Source: Candidatus Saccharibacteria bacterium UBA5150
Lineage (GTDB): Bacteria; Patescibacteriota; Saccharimonadia; Saccharimonadales; UBA4665
Assembly (NCBI GenBank): GCA_002413795.1
Contig: DHXS01000008.1
Coordinates: 1-34,247, forward strand
DNA: 34,247 nt
Reading direction: 5' to 3'
Part shown: positions 1 through 5,747 of the stretch, in pieces
How positions within the stretch are numbered: position 1 is the first letter of the stretch
Layout of the letters: every line of letters starts with the position of its first letter
The notes under the pieces: model-generated
Told to the model about the DNA's origin: nothing
The model's database searches: none
The model's input: only the letters and a program-made list of their open reading frames with translations
Made by a program: the position numbers and the translations under genes

Positions 1-368
1 GCGTTGAAGGCCTCGCGGGTCAGCATATGCACCTCGTCAATTATATAAACCTTGTACTTGGCAATGGCCGGAGCCACATAAACCCTTTCGCGCAGTTCGC
101 GGATTTCATCTATCCGGCGGTTGCTGGCGGCGTCTATCTCAATAATATCGATGTGCGGCGTATCATCGGTGTACGGCAAACCGTTGATTTCGTGGGCCAG
201 GATACGGGCGATTGAGGTTTTGCCAACGCCCCGCGGACCGGTTAATAAGTAGGCATGGCTAATCCGCCCCTGTTTGAGGGCTTGTTCCAGCGTATCAGTA
301 ATGTGTTCCTGTCCGATGATCTCTTTAAGAGACTTTGAACGGTACTTGCGATATAAAGCCTGCCCCAT
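1..368 (-). CDS. dnaX: DNA polymerase III subunit gamma/tau, N-terminal part (cut by window edge)
   Basis: Clamp-loader ATPase of the replicative polymerase. Only the first 122 codons are in the window. The protein begins MGQALYRKYRSKSL, the usual DnaX opening, then shows a Walker A motif GPRGVGKTS near residues 43-51, an EIDAASNRRIDEIREL segment and a Walker B box IIDEVHML near the cut end. In most bacterial DnaX proteins four cysteines forming a zinc module lie between Walker A and EIDAAS. Here that stretch is short and cysteine-free, so the zinc module is missing. The start is the ATG at 366-368, 9 nt downstream of a TATAAT box. It is the last gene of the rplJ-rplL side of the window. Confidence 0.95.
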   Translation of the reverse strand, partial: MGQALYRKYRSKSLKEIIGQEHITDTLEQALKQGRISHAYLLTGPRGVGKTSIARILAHEINGLPYTDDTPHIDIIEIDAASNRRIDEIRELRERVYVAPAIAKYKVYIIDEVHMLTREAFN

Positions 369-377
369 AGTCTATCT

Positions 378-383
378 ATTATA
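378..383 (-). promoter_or_regulatory. Candidate -10 box of dnaX
   Basis: The minus strand reads TATAAT ending 9 nt before the dnaX ATG. No good -35 hexamer is visible at 16-18 nt. If used, the 5' UTR would be only about two or three bases. Confidence 0.4.
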
Positions 384-425
384 ACGCTTAACGACTGCCT
401 GGGGCGTTGTTAAATAAGTCAATAA

Positions 426-935
426 TTAGAGAGCGGCCTCAAGAGCGGCCCACTCGGCAGTGCTGTCGTCTTCGGGCACGTTGACGCTGACCTGATCACC
501 CGGCTTGGCCTTAAAGTAGGTAACGCTGGCCAGCAGAACGCGCAGTTTTTTGCCGTTGACGTCTACGAAGTAATGGCCGCCTTCCAGAGTAAGGGTGCCG
601 ACCACCTGCTTGCGGGGAATCGGCCCGATCTGCTTATAAAGAAAAGCGCCGTCTTCGGCGATGGTGAGCTTAAGAATGTCGCCCTGAACCAGCTTGGATT
701 TGCTGGCGTAGTTGGCGGGCACCGGATAGGTTTTGCCGTCGGAACCGACCATGTTTTGGCCGTCAAAAACTCCCTCGATGACTTTACCGAGGGTGTCTTC
801 GCGAGCAACCGGCGCGACTTTGTCGTCATCGCCCACTAGACTAACCAGCAGCTCGCTGGCTGCGGCTAGACTGGTTTCCGCTTCTTGGATTAAGGCCCGT
901 AGGCGCTTCACTTGTTTGTCTGGTACGTCTGGCAT
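426..935 (-). CDS. Unknown protein of 169 residues between rplL and dnaX
   Basis: I cannot name a family. Residues 1-40 form a charged, probably helical region (LRALIQEAETSLAAASELL). Residues 45-169 look like a beta-rich domain: a GKVIEGVFDGQNMVGSDGK segment, then alternating strands such as QGDILKLTI, VVGTLTLEGGHYFVDV and KLRVLLASVTYF. KAKPGDQVSV near the end resembles the turn-rich loops of small OB or SH3-like barrels. This is shape reading, not homology. There are no signal peptide, membrane segments or cysteines. The ATG follows a weak GAGAGA Shine-Dalgarno. The gene lies about 120 nt downstream of rplL with its own candidate promoter. Genes in this position may be mislabelled L7/L12 by proximity, but nothing here resembles L7/L12. 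Confidence 0.85.
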   Translation of the reverse strand: MPDVPDKQVKRLRALIQEAETSLAAASELLVSLVGDDDKVAPVAREDTLGKVIEGVFDGQNMVGSDGKTYPVPANYASKSKLVQGDILKLTIAEDGAFLYKQIGPIPRKQVVGTLTLEGGHYFVDVNGKKLRVLLASVTYFKAKPGDQVSVNVPEDDSTAEWAALEAAL

Positions 936-984
936 GTCTGTCTCTCGCTACAAAGTGTTTATATTAGGTACACTTATCCCCCTA

Positions 985-1013
985 AAACTACCATGTTTAA
1001 GATACCAAGTCAA
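985..1013 (-). promoter_or_regulatory. Candidate promoter for the 169-residue gene
   Basis: The minus strand reads TTGACT (1008-1013), a 17-nt spacer and TAGTTT (985-990). The -35 is good and the -10 weak. A TAATAT at about 959-964 is an alternative -10. Confidence 0.4.
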
Positions 1014-1052
1014 AAATTCTGACAGGGCTGTGGAAAAGTGACAATTAGCCTG

Positions 1053-1439
1053 TTAGGCCAGCTCGACGGTAGCGCCGGCGTCTTCCAGGACTTTCTTGGC
1101 GTTGTCGGCGTCTTCCTTCTTGGCTTTTTCGAGGACCGGCTTGGGCACGCCATCGACGATAGCCTTGGCTTCACCCAGGCCTAAGCCGGTGATGTCCTTG
1201 ACAGCTTTAATGACGGCCACCTTTTGAGCGCCGGCGTCTTTAAGAACGACATCGTATTCGCTCTTCTCTTCGGCGGCCGGTGCGGCTTCTCCGCCTGCGG
1301 CCGGGCCGGCAGCGACTGCCACGGCAGCGGCAGCCGGCTCGATGCCGTACTCGTCCTTTAGAATGGTTCCTAAGTCGTTAACTTCCAGTACCGTCAGCCC
1401 GACGAGCTGTTCGGCGATTTTCTTTAGATCTGTTGCCAT
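1053..1439 (-). CDS. rplL: 50S ribosomal protein bL12 (L7/L12)
   Basis: Stalk protein that recruits translational GTPases to the ribosome. It has 128 residues against about 120 in E. coli. Residues 1-35 are the dimerisation helices that bind L10, about 36-60 are an Ala/Gly/Pro/Glu hinge (AAAVAVAAGPAAGGEAAPAA), and 60-128 are the conserved C-terminal domain with EKSEYDVVL, KVAVIKAVKDITGLGLGEAK and the KEDADNAKKVLEDAGA helix. A clear AAAGGAGA Shine-Dalgarno precedes the ATG. It lies 18 nt downstream of rplJ and shares its mRNA, presumably under the L10 leader. Unlike most bacteria, rpoB does not follow. Confidence 0.98.
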   Translation of the reverse strand: MATDLKKIAEQLVGLTVLEVNDLGTILKDEYGIEPAAAAVAVAAGPAAGGEAAPAAEEKSEYDVVLKDAGAQKVAVIKAVKDITGLGLGEAKAIVDGVPKPVLEKAKKEDADNAKKVLEDAGATVELA

Positions 1440-1457
1440 GATTATTTCTCCTTTAAA

Positions 1458-1982
1458 TTAATTGGTGGCCTTGGCTTCCAGCCCCTGTAAGAGGCCGTGT
1501 AAATTGCCCGATAGGCTGCCTATGGCGCCGCGCAGCGGGGCGTTGAGGGTATTAAGAATACCGGCTATCAGCTGGTTCTTGCCCGGCAAACCGGCCAGCG
1601 CTTTGACACTGGCGGCATCTACGAACTCGCCCTCGGCGTTGATGGCGCCGACAAACTGCAGGCTGGGGTTCTGCTTGGCAAAAGTGTTCAGGATTTGGGC
1701 GGCGGCCACTTCGTCTTCGCCGTTAAAGGCGTAGAGCAGCATGCCTTCCAGAGCGCCGGTGTCGGTGTCCTTAAAACCATCGGTGGCTTTTAGGGCCTGT
1801 ATAACCAGGCGGTTTTTGATGACTTTTACCTTGGTGCCGTTGGCCTTGGCATCGCGGCGCAGGGTCTGCAGGGCCTTAACGGTAGTGCCTTCGTATTTGG
1901 CGACCACCGTCATTTTGGAAGTACCTAAAAGTTCGGAGACTTCCTTAACGAGCTCTTGCTTCTTGTTTTTGGTTAGTGCCAT
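1458..1982 (-). CDS. rplJ: 50S ribosomal protein uL10
   Basis: Base of the L7/L12 stalk; binds 23S rRNA and, in the family, its own mRNA leader. It has 174 residues (E. coli 165). The N-terminal RNA-binding domain shows MALTKNKKQELVKEVSELL and KVIKNRLVIQAL. The C-terminal helix that docks L7/L12 dimers reads LRGAIGSLSGNLHGLLQGLE. The ATG has a GGAG Shine-Dalgarno 6-7 nt upstream. It is first of the rplJ-rplL pair, preceded by an L10-type leader with an intrinsic terminator, so autogenous control by L10 is likely. Confidence 0.98.
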   Translation of the reverse strand: MALTKNKKQELVKEVSELLGTSKMTVVAKYEGTTVKALQTLRRDAKANGTKVKVIKNRLVIQALKATDGFKDTDTGALEGMLLYAFNGEDEVAAAQILNTFAKQNPSLQFVGAINAEGEFVDAASVKALAGLPGKNQLIAGILNTLNAPLRGAIGSLSGNLHGLLQGLEAKATN

Positions 1983-2040
1983 GTAATTTCTCCAAATTAC
2001 TTAGTGTGTAAGGCTATCGACCGCTGCCTCACTTGTTGCC

Positions 2041-2073
2041 AAACAAAAACGCCTTCGTTTTATCCAAAGACGT
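2041..2073 (-). terminator. Intrinsic terminator / attenuator in the rplJ leader
   Basis: On the minus strand ACGTCTT and AAGGCGT pair over 7 bp with one G-U pair and an 11-nt loop, followed by TTTTTGTTT. It lies about 60 nt upstream of the rplJ ATG, with no stop codon just before it, so it acts as an attenuator in the leader rather than as an operon end. Confidence 0.75.
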
Positions 2074-2150
2074 TCAAACTATCAAATAGATTGTTTGTAC
2101 CTCGGCGACATTATCAAGGCTCTGGGCCCGTCGCTGTCTCTGGCAACTTA
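2041..2150 (-). promoter_or_regulatory. Ribosomal protein L10 leader (autoregulatory mRNA element)
   Basis: The minus strand carries AGACAGCGACGG (about 2128-2139), then AGAGCC, TTGATAAT and GTCGCCGAGG (about 2099-2108). The GCGAC/GTCGC arms pair. This order of elements matches my memory of the bacterial L10 leader, where the L10-(L12) complex binds and favours a downstream terminator. The terminator is present at 2041-2073. The 5' end is set by the promoter at 2157-2184. A covariance-model search would be decisive. Confidence 0.7.
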
Positions 2151-2302
2151 GTTTCCATTGTACCATATATGTTCTTGGGGTCAACGTGCTCGCGCTCGGC
2201 GTCGGTCATACAAAATTGCAGCATGTATTGCCGGCGTTCTTCTGTTATAAGGTCTGGCTCGACAGATCCCGAAGTTTCCGGACCAAACTCCCCCGTTTCC
2301 AT
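2114..2302 (-). CDS. Small unknown ORF, 62 residues, overlapping the L10 leader
   Basis: An acidic 62-residue ORF (METGEFGPETSG to ETATGPEP) starting 3 nt after the stop of the 73-residue gene, with little Shine-Dalgarno. It would be the second gene of the attenuator-controlled pair. Its last 12 or so codons are the same bases as the 5' arm of the L10 leader, and the rplJ promoter lies inside it. Those overlapping functions could also explain the open frame by chance. I do not recognise it. The single cysteine, proline-rich tail and lack of hydrophobic core suggest a disordered protein if it is made. Confidence 0.45.
   Translation of the reverse strand: METGEFGPETSGSVEPDLITEERRQYMLQFCMTDAEREHVDPKNIYGTMETKLPETATGPEP
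2157..2184 (-). promoter_or_regulatory. Promoter of rplJ-rplL
   Basis: The minus strand reads TTGACC (2179-2184), a 16-nt spacer and TACAAT (2157-2162). Transcription would start near 2150, just upstream of the L10 leader motif. It lies inside the 62-residue ORF. Confidence 0.65.
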
Positions 2303-2305
2303 AGT

Positions 2306-2527
2306 TTACTCTGCGCCCCTTGGGTCGAGCAGATCCAGAGACGCATCCGAGCTTGTCCGAACCTCCTGGTTGGATGGTATGTTAGCTTTTAGCATTTCCA
2401 CAGTGCCGCGTAAAGACATAGTGCCAACTACGGGCGCCAAGCCCCGTCTGGCACGATGTTCTGCCAAAATATGTACTTCTGCTACCGCGTCTTCATCTAC
2501 GTCTGGTGCATGTTCTCCGCCTGCCAT
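2306..2527 (-). CDS. Unknown protein of 73 residues, first gene after the branched-chain-type attenuator
   Basis: I chose the ATG at 2525-2527 (MAGGEHAPDVDEDAV) because a GAGGAGAG Shine-Dalgarno sits just upstream; a longer reading frame would start inside the terminator hairpin. The protein is acidic at its N-terminus, with a basic HILAEHRARRGLAPVVG segment and a helix-like LRGTVEMLKANI. No membrane segment, signal or cysteine is visible, and no family is recognised. Its expression appears to be set by the leader peptide and terminator directly upstream, which is unusual for a protein with no obvious link to amino acid metabolism. Confidence 0.65.
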   Translation of the reverse strand: MAGGEHAPDVDEDAVAEVHILAEHRARRGLAPVVGTMSLRGTVEMLKANIPSNQEVRTSSDASLDLLDPRGAE

Positions 2528-2542
2528 TTTGTCTCTCCTCTT

Positions 2543-2573
2543 TAATTTAAAAGCTCCCGGTTGATCGGGAGCT
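2543..2573 (-). terminator. Attenuator terminator upstream of the 73-residue gene
   Basis: On the minus strand AGCTCCCG (2566-2573) and CGGGAGCT (2552-2559) form a perfect 8-bp stem with a 6-nt loop, followed by TTTAAATTAAA. It lies between the leader peptide stop and the Shine-Dalgarno of the 73-residue gene. Confidence 0.8.
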
Positions 2574-2591
2574 GTTTGGCCTAATAAATGC

Positions 2592-2635
2592 AAAAGCTCC
2601 CGCTAGTCAGCGTTAATAATAATCACCTCGAGCTT
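2592..2635 (-). promoter_or_regulatory. Segments 1 and 2 of the branched-chain-type attenuator
   Basis: Segment 1, AAGCTC (2630-2635), can pair with GAGCTT of segment 2. Segment 2, CGGGAGCT (2595-2602), is perfectly complementary to segment 3, AGCTCCCG (2566-2573). Pairing 2:3 forms an antiterminator that excludes the 3:4 terminator stem. Confidence 0.7.
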
Positions 2636-2650
2636 ATTGTTTATGCACAT
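2603..2650 (-). CDS. Leader peptide with Leu-Glu-Val-Ile-Ile-Ile run (15 residues)
   Basis: Reads MCINNKLEVIIINAD followed by TAG. Three consecutive ATT isoleucine codons follow Leu-Glu-Val, the composition expected of a branched-chain amino acid leader. The ATG is 6 nt after the -10 box, so the mRNA would begin at or next to the start codon. The stop codon lies at the edge of an 11-nt segment, CGGGAGCTTTT (2592-2602), that is repeated exactly in the terminator. A ribosome stopped there would cover segment 2, while one stalled at the Ile codons would leave it free to pair with segment 3. Codons and positions are read directly; the sensing role is inferred. Confidence 0.65.
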   Translation of the reverse strand: MCINNKLEVIIINAD

Positions 2651-2656
2651 AGGCTC

Positions 2657-2686
2657 ATAGTGCCATAAGGGCCTTAGAGGTGTCAA
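2657..2686 (-). promoter_or_regulatory. Promoter of the branched-chain-type leader
   Basis: The minus strand reads TTGACA (2681-2686), an 18-nt spacer and CACTAT (2657-2662). The -35 is consensus. The TGA stop of the M20 peptidase (2683-2685) lies inside the -35 hexamer. The leader ATG follows 6 nt after the -10. Confidence 0.6.
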
Positions 2687-3783
2687 GCTTTGGCGTAAGC
2701 GGCTTCTTTGACGTAGACCTTCAGCAACTCATAAAACTGGCCCAGCGCCGCCTCGTCGATCCATTCGTCGGCGCTGTGGGCGCCGCCGCCGGTCGGGCGC
2801 ATCACAATGGTCGGAATGTCTTGTTCTGCAAAAAATCGGGCGTCGCTGGAGCCGAAGGAGCGTGTTTTGCTCAGGGGTTCGCCCCGTAACTCTTCAGCCA
2901 GCTTCATGAAGTGCGCTATTGGCGGCCGGGTTATGTCGGTGGCGTAGGCTTTGGCGTGGTCAATGGTTTGCAATTTTAAATCCCATTTGCCGGCCACGGC
3001 TTCAACCTTGCGGCGCTTGGCGGCGTAGCTTTTGTCATCGGCGAAGCGGATATCGAGCGTGGCCTCAGCCTTGTCCGGCACCTGGTTTACGGCCTGACCG
3101 CCCTCGATCTGGCTGACCGTCAGGGTGCATTCCGTGGGCGCCGGCGTGCCGAATTCGGCTTTGATCTCGTGAAGTGCTTCCATAAGGCTATAGATGGCAT
3201 TCTCGCCTTCCCAGGGCCGTGAACCGTGAGCACTGCGCCCGGCAGCTATCACCCTGACCATCCAGCCGCCGTTGCTGGTCGTTTCAATTTTCCAGTCATT
3301 ACCACCGTCGGGCAGGACGCAGACCCCGGCTCCGTAGCCCTTTTTGAGCAGCATGGCCACACCGTTCTCGCCGCCGACTTCCTCGTCACTGGTAAACATA
3401 ATCCCGAAATCGTACTCATCCAGTTGGGCCTGCAACTCATCCACCAACAGCAGATAGCAGGCCGCCGCGAACTTCATGTCATAGACGCCCCGCCCCTGTA
3501 GGCGGCCGTTTTTCTTAACCAGTTTGTAGGCGCCGGGGCCGCCGGGGACTACGTCTATATGGGCTTGGAGCAGCACTTTTGGCTGCTTGGTTTTACGGCT
3601 GGTGGCCACCAAAGACGGACGACCTTTGCTCGTATGGCGTTTTGTCTCCAAACCACGCTTCATCAGATACTCCTCCAGGTAATCGAAACACTTGCCGCAG
3701 TCGGCCAGCCGGCCGCTTTCCGAAGGAAAAGCTACAAGGTCGGCGAGGATATTTATAAGCCGCTCGTGGGCAGTGGTGGCCAT
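2683..3783 (-). CDS. M20 family metallopeptidase (ArgE/DapE/CPG2 type)
   Basis: Predicted dinuclear-zinc amidohydrolase that cleaves dipeptides or N-acyl amino acids in the cytoplasm; substrate unknown. It has 366 residues. Metal-site residues are all visible: H75 in AHIDVVP, D102 in GRGVYDMKFA, the catalytic E134 and ligand E135 in SDEEVGG, D159 in LPDGG, and H336 in GGGAHSADEW. The dimerisation lid lies around residues 180-285, including AGRSAHGSRPWEGENAI. I chose the ATG at 3781-3783 because it falls 6 nt after a TATGAT box; the frame stays open for 63 codons upstream, through the promoter. There is no signal peptide. In an organism probably dependent on scavenged peptides it would fit intracellular dipeptide use. 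Confidence 0.9.
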   Translation of the reverse strand: MATTAHERLINILADLVAFPSESGRLADCGKCFDYLEEYLMKRGLETKRHTSKGRPSLVATSRKTKQPKVLLQAHIDVVPGGPGAYKLVKKNGRLQGRGVYDMKFAAACYLLLVDELQAQLDEYDFGIMFTSDEEVGGENGVAMLLKKGYGAGVCVLPDGGNDWKIETTSNGGWMVRVIAAGRSAHGSRPWEGENAIYSLMEALHEIKAEFGTPAPTECTLTVSQIEGGQAVNQVPDKAEATLDIRFADDKSYAAKRRKVEAVAGKWDLKLQTIDHAKAYATDITRPPIAHFMKLAEELRGEPLSKTRSFGSSDARFFAEQDIPTIVMRPTGGGAHSADEWIDEAALGQFYELLKVYVKEAAYAKA

Positions 3784-3789
3784 AGACAT

Positions 3790-3817
3790 ATCATATCCCA
3801 TCTTAGAACAGAGCCAA
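3790..3817 (-). promoter_or_regulatory. Promoter of the M20 peptidase (leaderless geometry)
   Basis: The minus strand reads TTGGCT (3812-3817), a 16-nt spacer and TATGAT (3790-3795), ending 6 nt before the chosen ATG. The -35 is weak. Confidence 0.5.
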
Positions 3818-3849
3818 ACAGCCAGAGAGCTTATGTTAAACTTGACACT

Positions 3850-3858
3850 TGTTATACA
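3850..3858 (+). promoter_or_regulatory. Extended -10 promoter for the plus-strand gene at 3912
   Basis: The plus strand reads TGTTATACA, an extended -10 (TGnTATACA). This would give a 5' UTR of about 45 nt holding the AGGAAG Shine-Dalgarno. It is divergent to the M20 promoter. Confidence 0.45.
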
Positions 3859-3911
3859 ATGTAGTGGAAAGCAACGGAAGACGGACCTAAACAAAGAGAC
3901 AGGAAGATAAC

Positions 3912-4595
3912 GTGAGTGCAAGCAGTCTGCGCGTGCCAGAAACACTTGAAATTGATTTACCGGCCAGCCCACTGGTGCATGAATCTTTGCGCTTTGCCCG
4001 CAGCTGTATTGTGAGCATACCTGAAGCCAGGCAATCGAGCCGCCTTACAAATGACATGCTGCAACTCAGGGGCGGCACCGAAGGTCGGCTAAAAGGGCGC
4101 TTGGGCACTCTGTTTTTAGACGCCAGCGGCCTTTTTTACAGCGGCGAACGCCGTTTCGGGGGCCAGCGCAGTCATGATCGACAAATTAGCGGTCGGGCGG
4201 CTATTGAAGCGTTCAGGGACAGCGAAGACGCCGCCGACAAATTGATCATTATTAAAGGCATGGATGGACAGACCAGATCAGGCGCTAACGCCGAAGCCTT
4301 GGAAGTCTTAGCCGAGGATGTCATTAACAAACCCAACGAACCCATGTTACTAGCCATATGCACCGCTCGCTGGAGGCTGGAATCTCTGCCTAATGAGGCT
4401 GACAGGGGGACGCCGGCACACCTGATCAGTAAATTCAAGACCGGCGTTGAACTGGACGTAGCCGGCAACCCGGTGCAGTGTTTAGGAGAACCCACCCTCG
4501 CCACCACCCCTCAGCCTGTTGAGCGACTAGACCTTCAATCCTTGATCGAAGTACCCACTGGCAACATTCGCCTGGGCGTTAAAACGACAGCCTAG
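3912..4595 (+). CDS. Unknown protein of 227 residues (plus strand)
   Basis: No family recognised. It starts at a GTG with AGGAAG 5 nt upstream. It looks soluble: mixed alpha/beta, no signal peptide, no membrane segment. Visible stretches include RGGTEGRLKGRLGTLFLDASGLF (residues about 53-75), a possible strand DKLIIIKGMDGQ, and EPMLLAICTARWRLESL, which looks like a buried strand and helix. The end is proline- and threonine-rich. It is followed after 42 nt by a second unknown plus-strand gene with its own promoter. These two are the only plus-strand proteins in the window and lie where rplA and rplJ would normally be adjacent, so they look inserted. Confidence 0.8.
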   Translation: MSASSLRVPETLEIDLPASPLVHESLRFARSCIVSIPEARQSSRLTNDMLQLRGGTEGRLKGRLGTLFLDASGLFYSGERRFGGQRSHDRQISGRAAIEAFRDSEDAADKLIIIKGMDGQTRSGANAEALEVLAEDVINKPNEPMLLAICTARWRLESLPNEADRGTPAHLISKFKTGVELDVAGNPVQCLGEPTLATTPQPVERLDLQSLIEVPTGNIRLGVKTTA

Positions 4596-4601
4596 CTGGT
4601 A

Positions 4602-4630
4602 TTGCTATAAGGTTGTAAATGTGGTACTGT
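4602..4630 (+). promoter_or_regulatory. Promoter for the plus-strand gene at 4638 (leaderless geometry)
   Basis: TTGCTA (4602-4607), a 17-nt spacer and TACTGT (4625-4630), followed 7 nt later by the ATG. No Shine-Dalgarno is present. Confidence 0.5.
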
Positions 4631-4637
4631 ACTCTTT

Positions 4638-5747
4638 ATGTCTTTTGAAGCCGGTGTGATAACAACACGCAATGTGCGTGATCTTAATCCTCAGTCATTG
4701 TTGCCAGAAGGTATAAAACCTCTTGACCCCAACATCAACGGTTGGCTTAAGAAATATTTTGCCACTACTGTTAATATGTTGCCCGGCCCCATTAATCGGG
4801 ATTCCGCTTCAAGGCTGGTCACTGGCCTTGCCGAGTACGAAAGTGAACTGCCGTTATACAGCGTTAAGCCGTTCCGCTACGCACCACCTCCTGATATGCC
4901 TGAGTATGGCGTGCAACTTTCGGCAGAAAGTACTGTTGTGGCCGCCGGCGATAATATGGACTACATGCTGGAGCATTTTGGCAAGCCGGCCTTCGCCGCG
5001 GAAGTAGCTGCCAAGCGCACAGTTCGGGCCGCCACCTGGATATCACCGATAGACGAAGATTTTCATTTGCACGTCCGGGGCGGCTCAGGTTCTGGTACTT
5101 TCTCGATCGACTTTGGGCTAGGCGTCATTGACCGCAAAAACCGGACTAACGTACCCAACTACAAGGAGTTATGGAGGACCGGGGTTGATACTGTGCCCCT
5201 AGACGATAGTATCGGAGCCCGTTTTATCCGCACAGGCAGCGGTATTAAGGACAATGATCCTTTTAAATCGGCCGCTTTTTACCATTTTAGGAGACGCCAC
5301 AATATTTTGCCGCAGAGGTTGCTTGGCCTTATTGGGCTCTACTTCATGCGCGAGCTAGAGCCTCGCTATGCCGTGGCATTTAGTACCGCCGGCGCCCGGC
5401 ACTACTCGACTCTCAAGAATTCTCAAGGCGGGTGCGATTACGACGGTATATTTAAAAATATTGGCTTTGAGGCCATACCTACTGATGAGAATTGGCTAGC
5501 TATACCGAATTTTGGTGAAGGCTTCTATAAGGCGATCGTGGTTTCTAAAATCAAACGCCGCGAAGAGGCGGTTTTGTATACTGCCGTAGAAGCCTTGAAA
5601 GACATGGAGCCTCTTAACCCTCCCGACAAAGATACTGTCGGGCAAAGGCTCTTTCCTCTCTGTGAAGATGACCACCCCAGTATCCTGGCGCAGGAAGTAG
5701 CGGCGGCTTACGGGGAAAGACGCCGTCACTGGTTTGGCTTGTCTTAG
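4638..5747 (+). CDS. Unknown protein of 369 residues (plus strand)
   Basis: No family recognised with confidence. Soluble, without signal peptide or membrane segments. Conserved-looking parts are HVRGGSGSGTFSIDFGLGV (residues about 145-165), FYHFRRRHNILPQRLLGLIGLYFMREL (about 215-242) and AGARHYSTLKNSQGGCDYDGIF with the following IGFEAI (about 252-280). The last resembles helix-turn wording seen in some acyltransferases, but I do not claim that. The gene has its own promoter and probably a leaderless mRNA. Its TAG stop overlaps, tail to tail, the TAA stop of the thymidylate gene on the other strand (four shared bases, 5744-5747), so the two mRNAs must converge without a dedicated terminator. 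Confidence 0.85.
   Translation: MSFEAGVITTRNVRDLNPQSLLPEGIKPLDPNINGWLKKYFATTVNMLPGPINRDSASRLVTGLAEYESELPLYSVKPFRYAPPPDMPEYGVQLSAESTVVAAGDNMDYMLEHFGKPAFAAEVAAKRTVRAATWISPIDEDFHLHVRGGSGSGTFSIDFGLGVIDRKNRTNVPNYKELWRTGVDTVPLDDSIGARFIRTGSGIKDNDPFKSAAFYHFRRRHNILPQRLLGLIGLYFMRELEPRYAVAFSTAGARHYSTLKNSQGGCDYDGIFKNIGFEAIPTDENWLAIPNFGEGFYKAIVVSKIKRREEAVLYTAVEALKDMEPLNPPDKDTVGQRLFPLCEDDHPSILAQEVAAAYGERRRHWFGLS

Noticed and set aside
2004..2564. Plus-strand open frame of 186 codons
   Set aside because: Antisense to the rplJ leader, attenuator and small genes; cysteine/serine-rich composition typical of a shadow frame; no start signal.
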